In this document: positions 1-7,395 of the stretch, piece after piece
Layout: every line of letters starts with the position of its first letter
Position numbering within the stretch: position 1 is the stretch's first letter
Assembly: GCA_003554375.1 (NCBI GenBank)
Contig: PWGF01000284.1
Span: forward strand, 1-12,031
Source: Spirochaetaceae bacterium
Lineage (GTDB): Bacteria > Spirochaetota > Spirochaetia > DSM-27196 > SKKC01
Length of the DNA stretch: 12,031 nucleotides
Reading direction: 5' to 3'
Made by a program: the position numbers and the translations under genes
The notes under the pieces: model-generated
Seen by the model: the letters and a program-made list of their open reading frames with translations, nothing else
What the model was told of the DNA's origin: nothing
The model's database searches: none

Positions 1-1156
1 CCGCCAGCCCTTTCCGAACCACGATGCGGTTCTCGTTCACTAGCGGCATCATGTCCCCGATCGTTCCAAGCGCCGCTAGATCGAGGTAGTGTTCGTAGCC
101 TGGCCCCAGACGGCTATGATTCCTCGTGACGAAAAGCTCGAACATGCTGACGAGCACATCGACCTCTTCCGGCACGGCTCCCGCATACACTGCCATCCGG
201 GAGCTGTCCCGAAGCTTCAAAAGGCTCCGTCCTTGCAGCGCGGGAAAGAGCTTCCATATCTCCGGCGCCAGATCGGCAAACTGGATCTCGACCCCGTCTC
301 CAAATGCACGCGCGAGCAAGCGGCCCTCGAGCTCGCCGTCGTACACCAGGATATGCTGCCCCTGCAGGAAGCTGTAAAGCCGAGTAGACTCAATCGCGAC
401 CATTCCCGGGACGACCGTCTCCGAAATACGATCTACTTCCACCAAGTTCACGAGCTTGACCGCCTCCACCACGATCGTCTCGTTGCCGGGGCGAGCATGC
501 AGCAGAACCACCGGCTGCTTGTAGAGCTCCGTGGTGGCAAAAAAGACCGCCCACCTGAGTTTCGCGGCAAGCGCGCACCCGCACAGGCCGGAGAAAGGGT
601 ACGAGGTGTCGGGCATCTTGGGATTCACGATGGCTACCGCCGGCGGAAGCTGCTCCGGAGCGTTATGGTGGTCCAGAACGATCGTATCGATGCCGTACGA
701 GCGAGCGTGCTCGATCTCCGCAGCCTGCGTGATCCCGCAGTCCACGGTTACGATGAGCGTCCCGTCGCGCTCGGCAAAACGGTCGACTTCCTCCATAGTC
801 AACCCGTACGGGTTGTCCCCGAGGGGCAACCGCCACTCGACCTCGAGCTCCAGCTCCTCGAGCGTGCGCACCAGAAGCGCAATGCCGGTTATCCCGTCCA
901 CATCTCGGTCACCGAAGACGAGGACCCGCTCGCCCTCCGTCCGTGCCGTCATGATCCGGTCGACCGCGTCCTCCATCTCGTCGAACAGAAACGGGTTGTG
1001 CAGATAGCGCACGTCGTCTTCGAGCAGGTACTTCAGCTCGTGCGGCTCGGTCAGACCACGGCGGGTCATGATCGCAGCGGAAAGCAAGTCAACTCCGTAC
1101 CGTTCTGCCAGACCACGCACGTCTCCGGCGTCGATCGGCGTCTTCTCCCATCTCAT
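1..1156 (-). CDS. recJ: Single-stranded-DNA-specific exonuclease RecJ, N-terminal part (cut by window edge)
   Basis: RecJ degrades single-stranded DNA 5' to 3' in RecFOR recombination, base excision and mismatch repair. 385 codons are present; the DHHA1 and OB parts lie beyond base 1. All four DHH-phosphoesterase metal motifs are visible: FGDRDVDG (D83, D85, D87), TVDCG (D139), LDHHN (162-164) and LGTIGDMMPL (D368). About 130 extra residues (roughly 205-350) separate the third and fourth motifs compared with E. coli RecJ; the stretch reads as normal coding sequence. The chosen ATG at 1156 gives MRWEKTPI, the usual RecJ opening. An upstream GTG at 1192 overlaps the deoA stop as GTGA and would add 12 residues. 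Neither start has a good Shine-Dalgarno, so translation is probably coupled to deoA. The family call is firm; the exact start is not. Confidence 0.95.
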   Translation of the reverse strand, partial: MRWEKTPIDAGDVRGLAERYGVDLLSAAIMTRRGLTEPHELKYLLEDDVRYLHNPFLFDEMEDAVDRIMTARTEGERVLVFGDRDVDGITGIALLVRTLEELELEVEWRLPLGDNPYGLTMEEVDRFAERDGTLIVTVDCGITQAAEIEHARSYGIDTIVLDHHNAPEQLPPAVAIVNPKMPDTSYPFSGLCGCALAAKLRWAVFFATTELYKQPVVLLHARPGNETIVVEAVKLVNLVEVDRISETVVPGMVAIESTRLYSFLQGQHILVYDGELEGRLLARAFGDGVEIQFADLAPEIWKLFPALQGRSLLKLRDSSRMAVYAGAVPEEVDVLVSMFELFVTRNHSRLGPGYEHYLDLAALGTIGDMMPLVNENRIVVRKGLA

Positions 1157-1188
1157 ACAGCGGAACGCCCCTTCCCCATTCAGCTTCT

Positions 1189-2643
1189 TCACTCAGCGGA
1201 AATTTCTTCCAGAATCATACCGGCCGCAGCCTTCTCGTCGGCTACGGTATCCTCTCCGGATCGGATCTCGATGCCGGGCGCGATCCGGCGTACCGCGTCC
1301 TCGAGCGTGGACTCCTCATGCCCATAGAGTACGGCGATCTCGTCTCCCTCACGCACGGCCGCCCCGACCTTGCAATGGAACACTACACCAACGTCAGGCA
1401 GCACCTCCGCCCCGGCAACCGGCCGGCCTACTCCCAACAATGCGGCGCCGGTCCCGACCGCAAAGGAGTCTATCGCATGCACGACGCCGTCCCGGCCGGC
1501 GCGAATCGGACGCGCATGGGGAGCAGTCCTCTTCCCGATGAGCTTTCTGAGCTTCTCGACATCCCCACCCTGAAGCTCAACATTGTGGAGGAAACAGCGG
1601 TACGCGCTCCCGTCTGCCAGCTTGGCCCGGCCCAGCGCCATCCCTTCCGAAATATCTCCCACGATACCTCCGGCAAACAGCATCCATCCAAGTAGCCGAA
1701 GGGTAACCTCCATCAGGTCCTCCGAGCCTGCCCCGAAGCCTCTCTCCGAATCCGTCGCCTGCCCGGTGACGCTCGCCCGGCTCTTCCGGGATCCGGAATC
1801 CGGTCCGATCTTCGGAACCTCGGAACGCTCCGCACCGTCGGCTGTCATGGATCGATCCCCCTGCAGACAACTGACCGCTTCCTCGACCTCCAGACGGTTC
1901 CCCACGGCCCACCCCAGCGGCTGGTCCATGCGAGTTATGAGCGCATGTACGGTCCTGCCAAGCTCGCGGCCGGCGGAACAGAGGCTTTCGGCAAGAACGC
2001 GCGCCTTCTCCGGGTTCTTCATGAAAGCTCCCGAGCCGCACTTCACATCGAACACGAGAGCTTCGGCTCCCTCGGCGAACTTCTTACTCAGGATACTTCC
2101 CGTGATGAGTGACACAGACTCCACCGTGCCGGTCGCGTCGCGCAGCGCATAGAGCTTACGATCCGCCGGCACGATCCGCTCGCTCTGGCCGGTCATAGCG
2201 AATCCGCACTCGGCGATAATGGAGCGAAACCGCTCCGGATCCAAATCCGTACGGTACCCCGGAATGGACTCGAGCTTGTCCAGCGTTCCGCCGGTATGCC
2301 CGAGAGCACGCCCACTCATCATCGGCACCTGGAGTCCGCACGCCGCAGCAAGTGGGGCCAGGATGAGGCTCACCGTATCCCCCACCCCGCCGGTAGAGTG
2401 CTTGTCCACAAGTGGCCCCGGTAGCGAAGAGAGGTCGATAGTATCGCCCGATTCGATCATGCTCCGCGTGAGCACGCCGGTCTCTCGACGAGTCAGCCCA
2501 TTGAATACTACCGCCATGAGCCACGCGGCAACCTGGTAATCCGGTATTTGCCCCCGCGAATAATCGTCGATGAACCGCGAAAGCTCATCGTCCGTAAGCT
2601 CTTCACCGTTGCGGGTCTTGAGAATCACATCGAGTACTCGCAT
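1189..2643 (-). CDS. deoA: Thymidine (pyrimidine-nucleoside) phosphorylase
   Basis: The enzyme splits thymidine or related pyrimidine nucleosides with phosphate into base and (deoxy)ribose-1-phosphate, a cytosolic salvage step. The phosphate loop KHSTGGVGD is at 81-89, SGRALGHTGGTLDKLE at 110-125, and the base-binding residues expected from E. coli DeoA appear as R168 (YALRD), S183 and K187 (ITGSILSKK). The C-terminal domain with GRDGVVHAID follows from about 383. At 484 residues it is about 40 longer than E. coli DeoA because of a Ser/Gly/Arg-rich insertion at roughly 263-306. The ATG at 2643 is the only start codon after an in-frame upstream stop. No Shine-Dalgarno precedes it; an extended -10 box lies 10 nt upstream. 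The stop overlaps a possible recJ GTG. I cannot tell thymidine phosphorylase from the broader pyrimidine-nucleoside type by sequence alone. Confidence 0.95.
   Translation of the reverse strand: MRVLDVILKTRNGEELTDDELSRFIDDYSRGQIPDYQVAAWLMAVVFNGLTRRETGVLTRSMIESGDTIDLSSLPGPLVDKHSTGGVGDTVSLILAPLAAACGLQVPMMSGRALGHTGGTLDKLESIPGYRTDLDPERFRSIIAECGFAMTGQSERIVPADRKLYALRDATGTVESVSLITGSILSKKFAEGAEALVFDVKCGSGAFMKNPEKARVLAESLCSAGRELGRTVHALITRMDQPLGWAVGNRLEVEEAVSCLQGDRSMTADGAERSEVPKIGPDSGSRKSRASVTGQATDSERGFGAGSEDLMEVTLRLLGWMLFAGGIVGDISEGMALGRAKLADGSAYRCFLHNVELQGGDVEKLRKLIGKRTAPHARPIRAGRDGVVHAIDSFAVGTGAALLGVGRPVAGAEVLPDVGVVFHCKVGAAVREGDEIAVLYGHEESTLEDAVRRIAPGIEIRSGEDTVADEKAAAGMILEEISAE
1726..1857 (-). other. 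Low-complexity insertion within deoA
   Basis: These bases encode DeoA residues about 263-306, rich in S, G, R, D and E. They separate the EEAVSCLQG helix from GSEDLMEVTL; in ordinary family members these two segments are joined by only a few residues. The reading frame is kept, so the gene should be functional with an extra surface loop. Confidence 0.6.
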
Positions 2644-2653
2644 GAGTGTGGAG

Positions 2654-2681
2654 AGTGTAGCACATCCCGGCTCCGGTTGAA
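2654..2681 (-). promoter_or_regulatory. Predicted deoA promoter adjacent to the start codon
   Basis: On the minus strand, TACACT (2659-2654) is preceded by TG and one base, an extended -10 pattern, and lies 10 nt before the deoA ATG. The -35 is weak (TTCAAC, 2681-2676, spacer 16). No Shine-Dalgarno is present between the box and the ATG, so transcripts from here would be leaderless or nearly so. Prediction only. Confidence 0.4.
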
Positions 2682-2749
2682 CACGCTAAGGCTGCAGTCG
2701 CAGAGAGTGAACCGGGTGCGCTGAATACGGCGACAATGGCGGGTGCGCC

Positions 2750-2871
2750 GGGTATACCGAGCGCGCCCGGGCCCCGACGGCGAAGGGGGCATGCTCGTAA
2801 CGGAGAACGAGGGTATACCGAGCGCGCCCGGGCCCCGAGACGAGCGAAAGCGGGACGGTCGGCAACAACGG
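2750..2871. repeat. Two 61-bp units sharing an exact 28-bp direct repeat
   Basis: An identical 28-bp sequence occurs at 2750-2777 and 2811-2838. It begins GGGTATACCGAGCGCG and contains two 8-bp palindromes, GGTATACC and GCCCGGGC. Each copy is followed by a 33-bp tail; the tails match only loosely. The first tail holds a small hairpin (CTCGT at 2794-2798, ACGAG at 2806-2810). The second unit ends exactly where the recO stop codon begins (2872). The array fills about half of the 228-bp recO-deoA gap; the other half (2660-2749) shows no clear structure beyond the deoA promoter. A dispersed chromosomal repeat is the likeliest explanation. Confidence 0.85.
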
Positions 2872-3552
2872 TCAGAAGAGCTCCTTAGCGGTGCGAAGCG
2901 TGTTGATCGGCCGCTCGACCACCAGCTGGACGGCGCGGAAGACACGCCGGCGAGTCTCAGCAAGAACCTCAGGCGGCGGATCAAGCGCGATCCCATCGGA
3001 CAAGGTACTATCAAGCGAGCGTTCTATGTAGTTGGAGACGTGGTCCGAGCTCGTGTCGGCCGGTTCTGAATCGGACTCCCGCTCCTTCGGTTTCAGTGGA
3101 GCTCCAACGGCAGCCAAATACCGCAACAAAACCTGAACGTTGAGCCGTTTGACCTCGCCGTCGCCGGCCTCAGAGAGTAAAGCGAGTCCGTCGCGAAGCA
3201 CCTGGAAGAGCTGCGCGCTACCTTCACCCCCGCCGAACGAAGCGAGCACAACCTCCGCCCAGAGGCTCGCGCAGAAGTACCTCGTCACGTCCTCACGTAT
3301 GCCGTGGAAGTACCGGAGCACCTCAACGTCTTCCACCTTCGTTCGGTCTTTCACCGGATCATGGTAGAGGTGGAAGCGCCCGTGTGTAAACGGCTCGCTG
3401 ACGCCCCGGAGCTTCCCACGCTTGCTGTACGCGCCGTAGGCGACCGCGTTGAGGAGCCCTGCGTCCGGCGTTAGAAACACGATGCTTTTGTGGATCTCGC
3501 CCAGGCGATGCCCTCGAAGGATAATTCCCTCCACAATCGAGTGACGGCTCAT
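2872..3552 (-). CDS. recO: DNA repair protein RecO
   Basis: RecO binds SSB-coated single-stranded DNA and, with RecR, loads RecA at gaps. The 226-residue product opens with the family OB-fold: SIVEGIILRGHRLGE, then FLTPDAGLLNAVAYGA, then KLRGVSEPFTHG and a DPVKDRTKVEDVEVLRYF strand. A helical C-terminal part follows (about 95-226). The zinc cysteines of some RecO proteins are absent, as in E. coli. A hydrophilic acidic segment (about 155-185) interrupts the C-terminal region. The open frame extends upstream, but ATG 3552 is chosen because GGGAGGT stands 8 nt before it and the protein then begins MSRHSIVEG, as homologues do. recO is divergent from lon and may be the first gene of a recO-deoA-recJ transcript. 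Confidence 0.9.
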   Translation of the reverse strand: MSRHSIVEGIILRGHRLGEIHKSIVFLTPDAGLLNAVAYGAYSKRGKLRGVSEPFTHGRFHLYHDPVKDRTKVEDVEVLRYFHGIREDVTRYFCASLWAEVVLASFGGGEGSAQLFQVLRDGLALLSEAGDGEVKRLNVQVLLRYLAAVGAPLKPKERESDSEPADTSSDHVSNYIERSLDSTLSDGIALDPPPEVLAETRRRVFRAVQLVVERPINTLRTAKELF

Positions 3553-3560
3553 CGGAGCGC

Positions 3561-3567
3561 ACCTCCC
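3561..3567 (-). promoter_or_regulatory. recO ribosome binding site
   Basis: GGGAGGT on the minus strand, 8 nt before ATG 3552. It decides the recO start in favour of 3552 over the in-frame codon 60 bp upstream. Confidence 0.75.
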
Positions 3568-3612
3568 GGGCCGGCTCCGCACTCTTCCTGCGCGTGAGTC
3601 GACCACACCCAC

Positions 3613-3656
3613 GTGCCCGGCAGGACGCCGGCGTCACTCGACTTGCTTCCGGGCAC
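3613..3656. promoter_or_regulatory. Palindromic operator candidates between recO and lon
   Basis: A perfect 12-bp palindrome, GACGCCGGCGTC, lies at 3624-3635, 7 bp before the predicted lon -35 box. It sits inside a wider inverted repeat, GTGCCCGG (3613-3620) and CCGGGCAC (3649-3656), whose right arm begins directly after the -35. The position would suit a regulator acting on lon, recO or both. No known regulator motif was recognised. Confidence 0.4.
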
Positions 3657-3671
3657 TCTAGTTCCTATACT
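3643..3671 (+). promoter_or_regulatory. Predicted sigma70-type lon promoter
   Basis: TTGCTT (3643-3648), a 17-bp spacer and TATACT (3666-3671). The expected transcription start, about 7 nt past the -10, falls at 3677-3679, within a few bases of the ATG at 3681. The lon mRNA would therefore be leaderless or nearly so, consistent with the missing Shine-Dalgarno. Confidence 0.6.
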
Positions 3672-3680
3672 TTCGACAGT

Positions 3681-6038
3681 ATGCCACAGCAACAACAACC
3701 ACAACACATTATACCCGCTACTCAGATCCTACCCGGGAAGGTAATGGTTCTGCCATTCCGCTCCCGGCCCGTGTTTCCCGGGATATTCACGCCCATCATG
3801 CTGACGGATAATCAAGACATCGAGTTAGTAGAACAGAGCCTGCAGAGTGACGGGTTCCTCGGCCTGGTGATGACCAAGGAAGAGGATATCGATTATCCGG
3901 GAGCAGACGATCTTCACGAGGTTGGCACAGTCGCCAAGATCGCCAAGAAGGTCAACCTCCCGGACGGCGGCATCAATGTGTTTATCTCCACGGTGAAGCG
4001 TTTTCACGTGAAGAAGGTGCTGAATCCGCAGCATCCCATCGTCGTAGCCGTGGAATACCCTGAAGAGACCAACACGGAAGGCGACGAAGTCAAGGCGCTT
4101 ACACGATCTCTCATCGGCGAGATGAAACAGATCTCAGAGAATAACCCGCTCTTCTCCGAAGAGATGCGCCTCAATGTGGTAAACATCGATCAACCAGGGC
4201 GTCTCGCGGACTTCATCGCCAGCATCCTCAATGTTGAGCGGACCGAGCAGCAACAAGTCCTGGAAGAGATGGACGTCCACAAGCGAATGGAGCACGTGCT
4301 CGTTTTCATAAAGAAAGAGCAGGAGCTGCTGCGGATCCAACAACGCATCCAGAAGCAGATCAACGAGAAGATCGAGAAGAGCCAGCGCGAGTACTTCCTC
4401 AAGGAGCAACTGAAAGCCATCAAGGAAGAGCTCGGCATGCCGGCCGACTCGAAGAGCTCGGAGTACAAGCGCTTCAAGGAAGCCGTCGACAACCTTCCCC
4501 TTCCCGGCGACGTCCGCGAGCAGGTGGAGCAAGAGCTGGAGAAATTCAACCTCATGGAGCCACAGGCTGCCGAGTTCGCCATGACCCGGAACTATCTGGA
4601 CACCATCATCAACCTTCCATGGGGCGAACCGGAGGCCGAGGAGATCGATCTCAAGCACGCGCAGCAGGTACTGGAAGCGGATCATTACGGGCTGGAAGAC
4701 GTGAAGGAGCGTATCCTGGAGTTCTTGGCCGTGCGAAAGCTCCGGAAAGACTCGAAGGGCTCCATCATCTGTTTGGTCGGCCCACCGGGAGTCGGCAAGA
4801 CTTCGGTAGGACGCAGTATCGCTCGGGCGCTCAACAAGGAGTTCTTCCGGTTTTCGGTCGGCGGGATGCGAGACGAAGCCGAGATCAAGGGCCACCGTCG
4901 GACGTACGTTGGAGCAATGCCGGGCAAGATCATTCAGGGACTCAAAGTCGTGAAGTCGAAGGCGCCGGTGTTCATGATCGATGAGATCGACAAGCTGGCC
5001 GTGAGCTTCCAGGGAGATCCCTCCAGCGCGCTACTCGAAGTGCTCGATCCGGAACAGAACTGGAGCTTCCGCGACAACTATCTGGATCTCCCGTTCGATG
5101 TATCGAACATTCTTTTCGTCACCACCGCCAATACTATGGATACGATCCCCGCACCGCTCCTCGACCGGATGGAGGTCATCCGGATTCCGGGCTACATCGA
5201 CGAAGAGAAGATCCAGATCGCGCGAAAGTACTTGATTCCCCGCTCCATGAAGCGCGCCGGTCTTCCTCGCGGCGCAGTCAAGTACACGAAAACCGCGCTT
5301 CTGAGCATCGTGAACGGGTATGCGCGTGAGGCCGGGCTGCGAGAGTTCGAGAAGTCTCTTGACAAGATCCATCGCAAGATCGCCAAGCTGCGCGTCAGCG
5401 GTGAGCGCCAGGAGCAGGTGAAAATCACCCCGGAGAACGTCACCGTGTATCTCGGACAGCCTGTTTTCCGAGAAGAGCGTGCCAAAGAAGTCACCCACCC
5501 AGGCATGGCAGTGGGCCTTGCGTGGACCCCACACGGCGGCGACACCCTGCTGATAGAAGCGGTGAGCAATCCGGGCAAAGAAGGATTCAAACTGACCGGG
5601 AAGCTCGGCGAGGTCATGCAGGAGTCGGCGAACATCGCCTATTCGTACATCCGCTTCGTAGCGGGGCAATATAACGTGTCGCCTAAGTATTTCGAGAGCA
5701 ACCAAATCCATCTCCACATTCCGGCGGGAGCTATCCCAAAGGACGGACCTTCGGCAGGGATAACGATGGCGGTGGCCCTCTTGAGCCTGGCAACCGGCCG
5801 CAAGATCCGGAAAGGCATCGGTATGACCGGCGAACTCTCGTTGACCGGTCACGTCCTTCCCGTAGGCGGGCTCAAGGAGAAAACGGTTGCCGCGCGACGG
5901 AACAAAATCAAGGAGGTAGTCATCCCGAAAGCAAACGAACCTGACCTACAGGAGATCCCGGAACATGTGAAACGAGGCATCCGTTTCCACCCGGTAGAGG
6001 ATATGGATGAAGTACTCCAGCTTCTCTTCAAGAAGTAA
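3681..6038 (+). CDS. lon: ATP-dependent serine protease Lon
   Basis: Lon is the cytosolic hexameric AAA+ protease that removes misfolded and regulatory proteins. From ATG 3681 the protein has 785 residues, normal for LonA. A short Gln/Pro-rich leader (2-15) precedes the N-domain, which opens VMVLPFRSRPVFPG. A charged coiled coil rich in E, K, Q and R spans about 210-260. The Walker A is GPPGVGKT (367-374) and Walker B FMIDEIDKL (D434, E435). The protease domain starts near 605 and holds the catalytic dyad S691 (KDGPSAG) and K732 (GGLKEK). No key residue is missing. The frame runs 29 codons further upstream, but that extension crosses the promoter and shows no homology. The stop lies inside the downstream carboxypeptidase gene, so the two are cotranscribed. 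Confidence 0.97.
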   Translation: MPQQQQPQHIIPATQILPGKVMVLPFRSRPVFPGIFTPIMLTDNQDIELVEQSLQSDGFLGLVMTKEEDIDYPGADDLHEVGTVAKIAKKVNLPDGGINVFISTVKRFHVKKVLNPQHPIVVAVEYPEETNTEGDEVKALTRSLIGEMKQISENNPLFSEEMRLNVVNIDQPGRLADFIASILNVERTEQQQVLEEMDVHKRMEHVLVFIKKEQELLRIQQRIQKQINEKIEKSQREYFLKEQLKAIKEELGMPADSKSSEYKRFKEAVDNLPLPGDVREQVEQELEKFNLMEPQAAEFAMTRNYLDTIINLPWGEPEAEEIDLKHAQQVLEADHYGLEDVKERILEFLAVRKLRKDSKGSIICLVGPPGVGKTSVGRSIARALNKEFFRFSVGGMRDEAEIKGHRRTYVGAMPGKIIQGLKVVKSKAPVFMIDEIDKLAVSFQGDPSSALLEVLDPEQNWSFRDNYLDLPFDVSNILFVTTANTMDTIPAPLLDRMEVIRIPGYIDEEKIQIARKYLIPRSMKRAGLPRGAVKYTKTALLSIVNGYAREAGLREFEKSLDKIHRKIAKLRVSGERQEQVKITPENVTVYLGQPVFREERAKEVTHPGMAVGLAWTPHGGDTLLIEAVSNPGKEGFKLTGKLGEVMQESANIAYSYIRFVAGQYNVSPKYFESNQIHLHIPAGAIPKDGPSAGITMAVALLSLATGRKIRKGIGMTGELSLTGHVLPVGGLKEKTVAARRNKIKEVVIPKANEPDLQEIPEHVKRGIRFHPVEDMDEVLQLLFKK
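5996..6001 (+). promoter_or_regulatory. Ribosome binding site inside the end of lon
   Basis: AGAGGA lies 5 nt before ATG 6007. It supports 6007 as the carboxypeptidase start even though this overlaps the last 32 bp of lon. Confidence 0.6.
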
Positions 6039-7086
6039 CGGAGAGCAGGGCGCAAACGGGGAGCAGGCCACAAGCGGAGAGCGGGGCGCACGACAGGCAG
6101 GGATAATCTCGCTCTGCTTCGCCGCGCTCGGCGGGCTTACACTGGCGCTCCTCTTATCACTGGTCGAGCCGTCCGCGGCCCAGCCGGATGGGGCAACCGA
6201 GCCGGCACGGTTTTCCGCGCGAGTCGGGCACGCCGTTCGAAGCCTGATGGAGCCGGGACGGAGCGCTCCGGGCGCCTTTCCATCGAACGTGACGAATCCC
6301 CAGGACGCTGAAAACCCGGCCGCCCGGATCCACCCGGAGTTTGCGCTCAGCCACGACGAGCTTGTCGATCTGCTACAGAATGCGCCCGACTCTATCCGCA
6401 AGCGGATCGGAAACGAGGCGCCTGCCTTCCTGCAGGCCGCGAAGCCGCTACTAGATCCGCAACAGGCCGAGCTCCTCATGCTCGTGGATCGAGACCATCC
6501 TCTCCCATCAGCTTATCGCCCTGCCGATCTGGTGCCGATGCTCGACTTCGACGAGCGCATCACTGGTGCCGCACCCCAGGCCCGCATCGACCGCCGGGCG
6601 GCCACGGCGCTCGCCGAAATGCAGGAGGCAGCGCGCGCCGACGGAGTGGAACTCCAACCGTGGTGGGCATACCGCTCATACCGCGAGCAAGAAGAGCTAC
6701 ACGCGCATTGGCGCAACGAAGCCGGCGAGGAGGCCGCGCATCGCTTCAGCGCCGCTGCAGGCCACAGCGAGCATCAGCTCGGGACGGCAATCGATTTCGC
6801 CCCAATCGGCCGGGAATTTCACGGGACGCCATCCGACCGTTGGCTGAGCGAAAACGCGTGGCGCTACGGCTTCTCCCTGAGCTATCCGGAGGGGAAGGAA
6901 GAGATAACCGGGTACATGCACGAAGGGTGGCATTACCGCTACCTTGGCCGAAAAGCAGTAGAGCTCAAGCGGGAGTACTTCGAAGGGCTTCAGCAGCACA
7001 TGCTGGAGTTTCTCTATCCGGCGCTGCCACACCTGCGAGCCGCACATGAGGACTCGCCGAACCCTTACTCACCGAAGGCCTTCTGA
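6007..7086 (+). CDS. VanY-type D-alanyl-D-alanine carboxypeptidase (peptidase M15B), membrane-anchored
   Basis: Predicted to remove the terminal D-Ala from peptidoglycan stem peptides outside the cytoplasmic membrane. The 359-residue protein has a hydrophilic N-tail (1-30), one hydrophobic segment (about 31-54, uncleaved anchor or signal), a spacer, and the M15 domain from about 155. Catalytic features are complete: AYRSYREQ (221-228), SEHQLGTAID with zinc ligands H256 and D263, and HEGWHYR with catalytic E306 and ligand H309. The start overlaps lon by 32 bp and is backed by a Shine-Dalgarno, so translation is probably coupled to lon termination. The N-tail is encoded by three 18-bp tandem repeats. 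The family could also act on other peptide substrates (L,D or D,D), which sequence alone does not decide. Confidence 0.9.
   Translation: MKYSSFSSRSNGEQGANGEQATSGERGARQAGIISLCFAALGGLTLALLLSLVEPSAAQPDGATEPARFSARVGHAVRSLMEPGRSAPGAFPSNVTNPQDAENPAARIHPEFALSHDELVDLLQNAPDSIRKRIGNEAPAFLQAAKPLLDPQQAELLMLVDRDHPLPSAYRPADLVPMLDFDERITGAAPQARIDRRAATALAEMQEAARADGVELQPWWAYRSYREQEELHAHWRNEAGEEAAHRFSAAAGHSEHQLGTAIDFAPIGREFHGTPSDRWLSENAWRYGFSLSYPEGKEEITGYMHEGWHYRYLGRKAVELKREYFEGLQQHMLEFLYPALPHLRAAHEDSPNPYSPKAF
6040..6093 (+). repeat. Three 18-bp imperfect tandem repeats
   Basis: Units at 6040-6057, 6058-6075 and 6076-6093 begin GGAGAGCAGGGC, GGGGAGCAGGCC and GGAGAGCGGGGC. They encode GEQGAN, GEQATS and GERGAR in the cytoplasmic tail of the carboxypeptidase, starting 2 bp after the lon stop codon. 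Confidence 0.85.
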
Positions 7087-7173
7087 GCGCCGGCGTTGGC
7101 CTGCGAGCCCGGGGCCGCCCGCTCTCTCCTCAGCCCTATCCCCGGCACCCTTCCCGGCACCGCGACGGTGAGT
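7087..7173. other. Intergenic stretch after the carboxypeptidase gene
   Basis: No gene and no convincing terminator. It holds a small direct repeat of CCCGGCACC (7141-7149 and 7153-7161). The last nine bases, ACGGTGAGT (7165-7173), are the left flanking duplication of the element that follows. Confidence 0.6.
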
Positions 7174-7340
7174 CAGGGCCAAGGCGGTTGGACACTCCGG
7201 CCGGAAGCGCGGGGACGAGTCCCGGCGCTTGGCGCTTGCCTGCGGCCCATTATGACCCGGTGAGAAGGCACTGAGCACTCGTGTCATCCCCTTCTCGCCG
7301 CCGTCGCAAAACCGTACTGGTCCAACTGCATTTGCCCTGC
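7174..7340 (-). mobile_element. MITE-like element, copy 1 (167 bp)
   Basis: The ends are inverted repeats matching 17 of 20 positions: CAGGGCCAAGGCGGTTGGAC on the left, and CAGGGCAAATGCAGTTGGAC read inward from the right (7339 leftward). The flanks are ACGGTGAGT (7165-7173) and ACGGTGATT (7341-7349), an 8-of-9 direct repeat that looks like a target-site duplication. The interior has a long hairpin (7205-7230: AAGCGC/GCGCTT and GGGA/TCCC arms with one G-G mismatch). No coding capacity is evident. Its reverse complement aligns along most of its length with copy 2 at 8838-9010, best in the outer 45-70 bp of each end. Confidence 0.7.
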
Positions 7341-7356
7341 ACGGTGATTTGAGGCC

Positions 7357-7383
7357 TTGCGAGATGTACGGAGGCCCTATAAG
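7357..7383 (+). promoter_or_regulatory. Predicted promoter of the DUF1015 gene
   Basis: TATAAG (7378-7383) ends 12 nt before ATG 7396, with a weak -35, TTGCGA (7357-7362), at 15-bp spacing. A GGAGG at 7370-7374 is too far upstream to serve as ribosome binding site for this ATG. The repeat element ends 16 bp before the -35. Confidence 0.35.
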
Positions 7384-7395
7384 CTACCGCCTCGT

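Noticed and set aside
89..1327. 412-codon plus-strand open frame
   Set aside because: It is antisense to recJ and the end of deoA, has no recognisable domain, and arises from GC-rich codon bias.
2750..2838. CRISPR-like geometry: 28-bp repeats with a 33-bp spacer
   Set aside because: Only two repeats, no leader or cas genes, and the repeat is a GC-rich pair of palindromes. It fits a dispersed chromosomal repeat better.
2625..3014. 129-codon minus-strand frame crossing the recO-deoA gap
   Set aside because: It overlaps recO in another frame and reads through the direct repeats as low-complexity Arg/Pro/Ser protein, so it is not a plausible gene.
3660..3674. 15-bp match to part of the yeast FRT recombination site
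   Set aside because: Only one half-site is present with no opposing arm, and the bases are explained by the lon -10 box region. Coincidence is the simplest reading.
4134..5852. Long minus-strand open frames (253 and 273 codons) inside lon
   Set aside because: They are antisense shadows of a fully intact lon gene and show no family features of their own.
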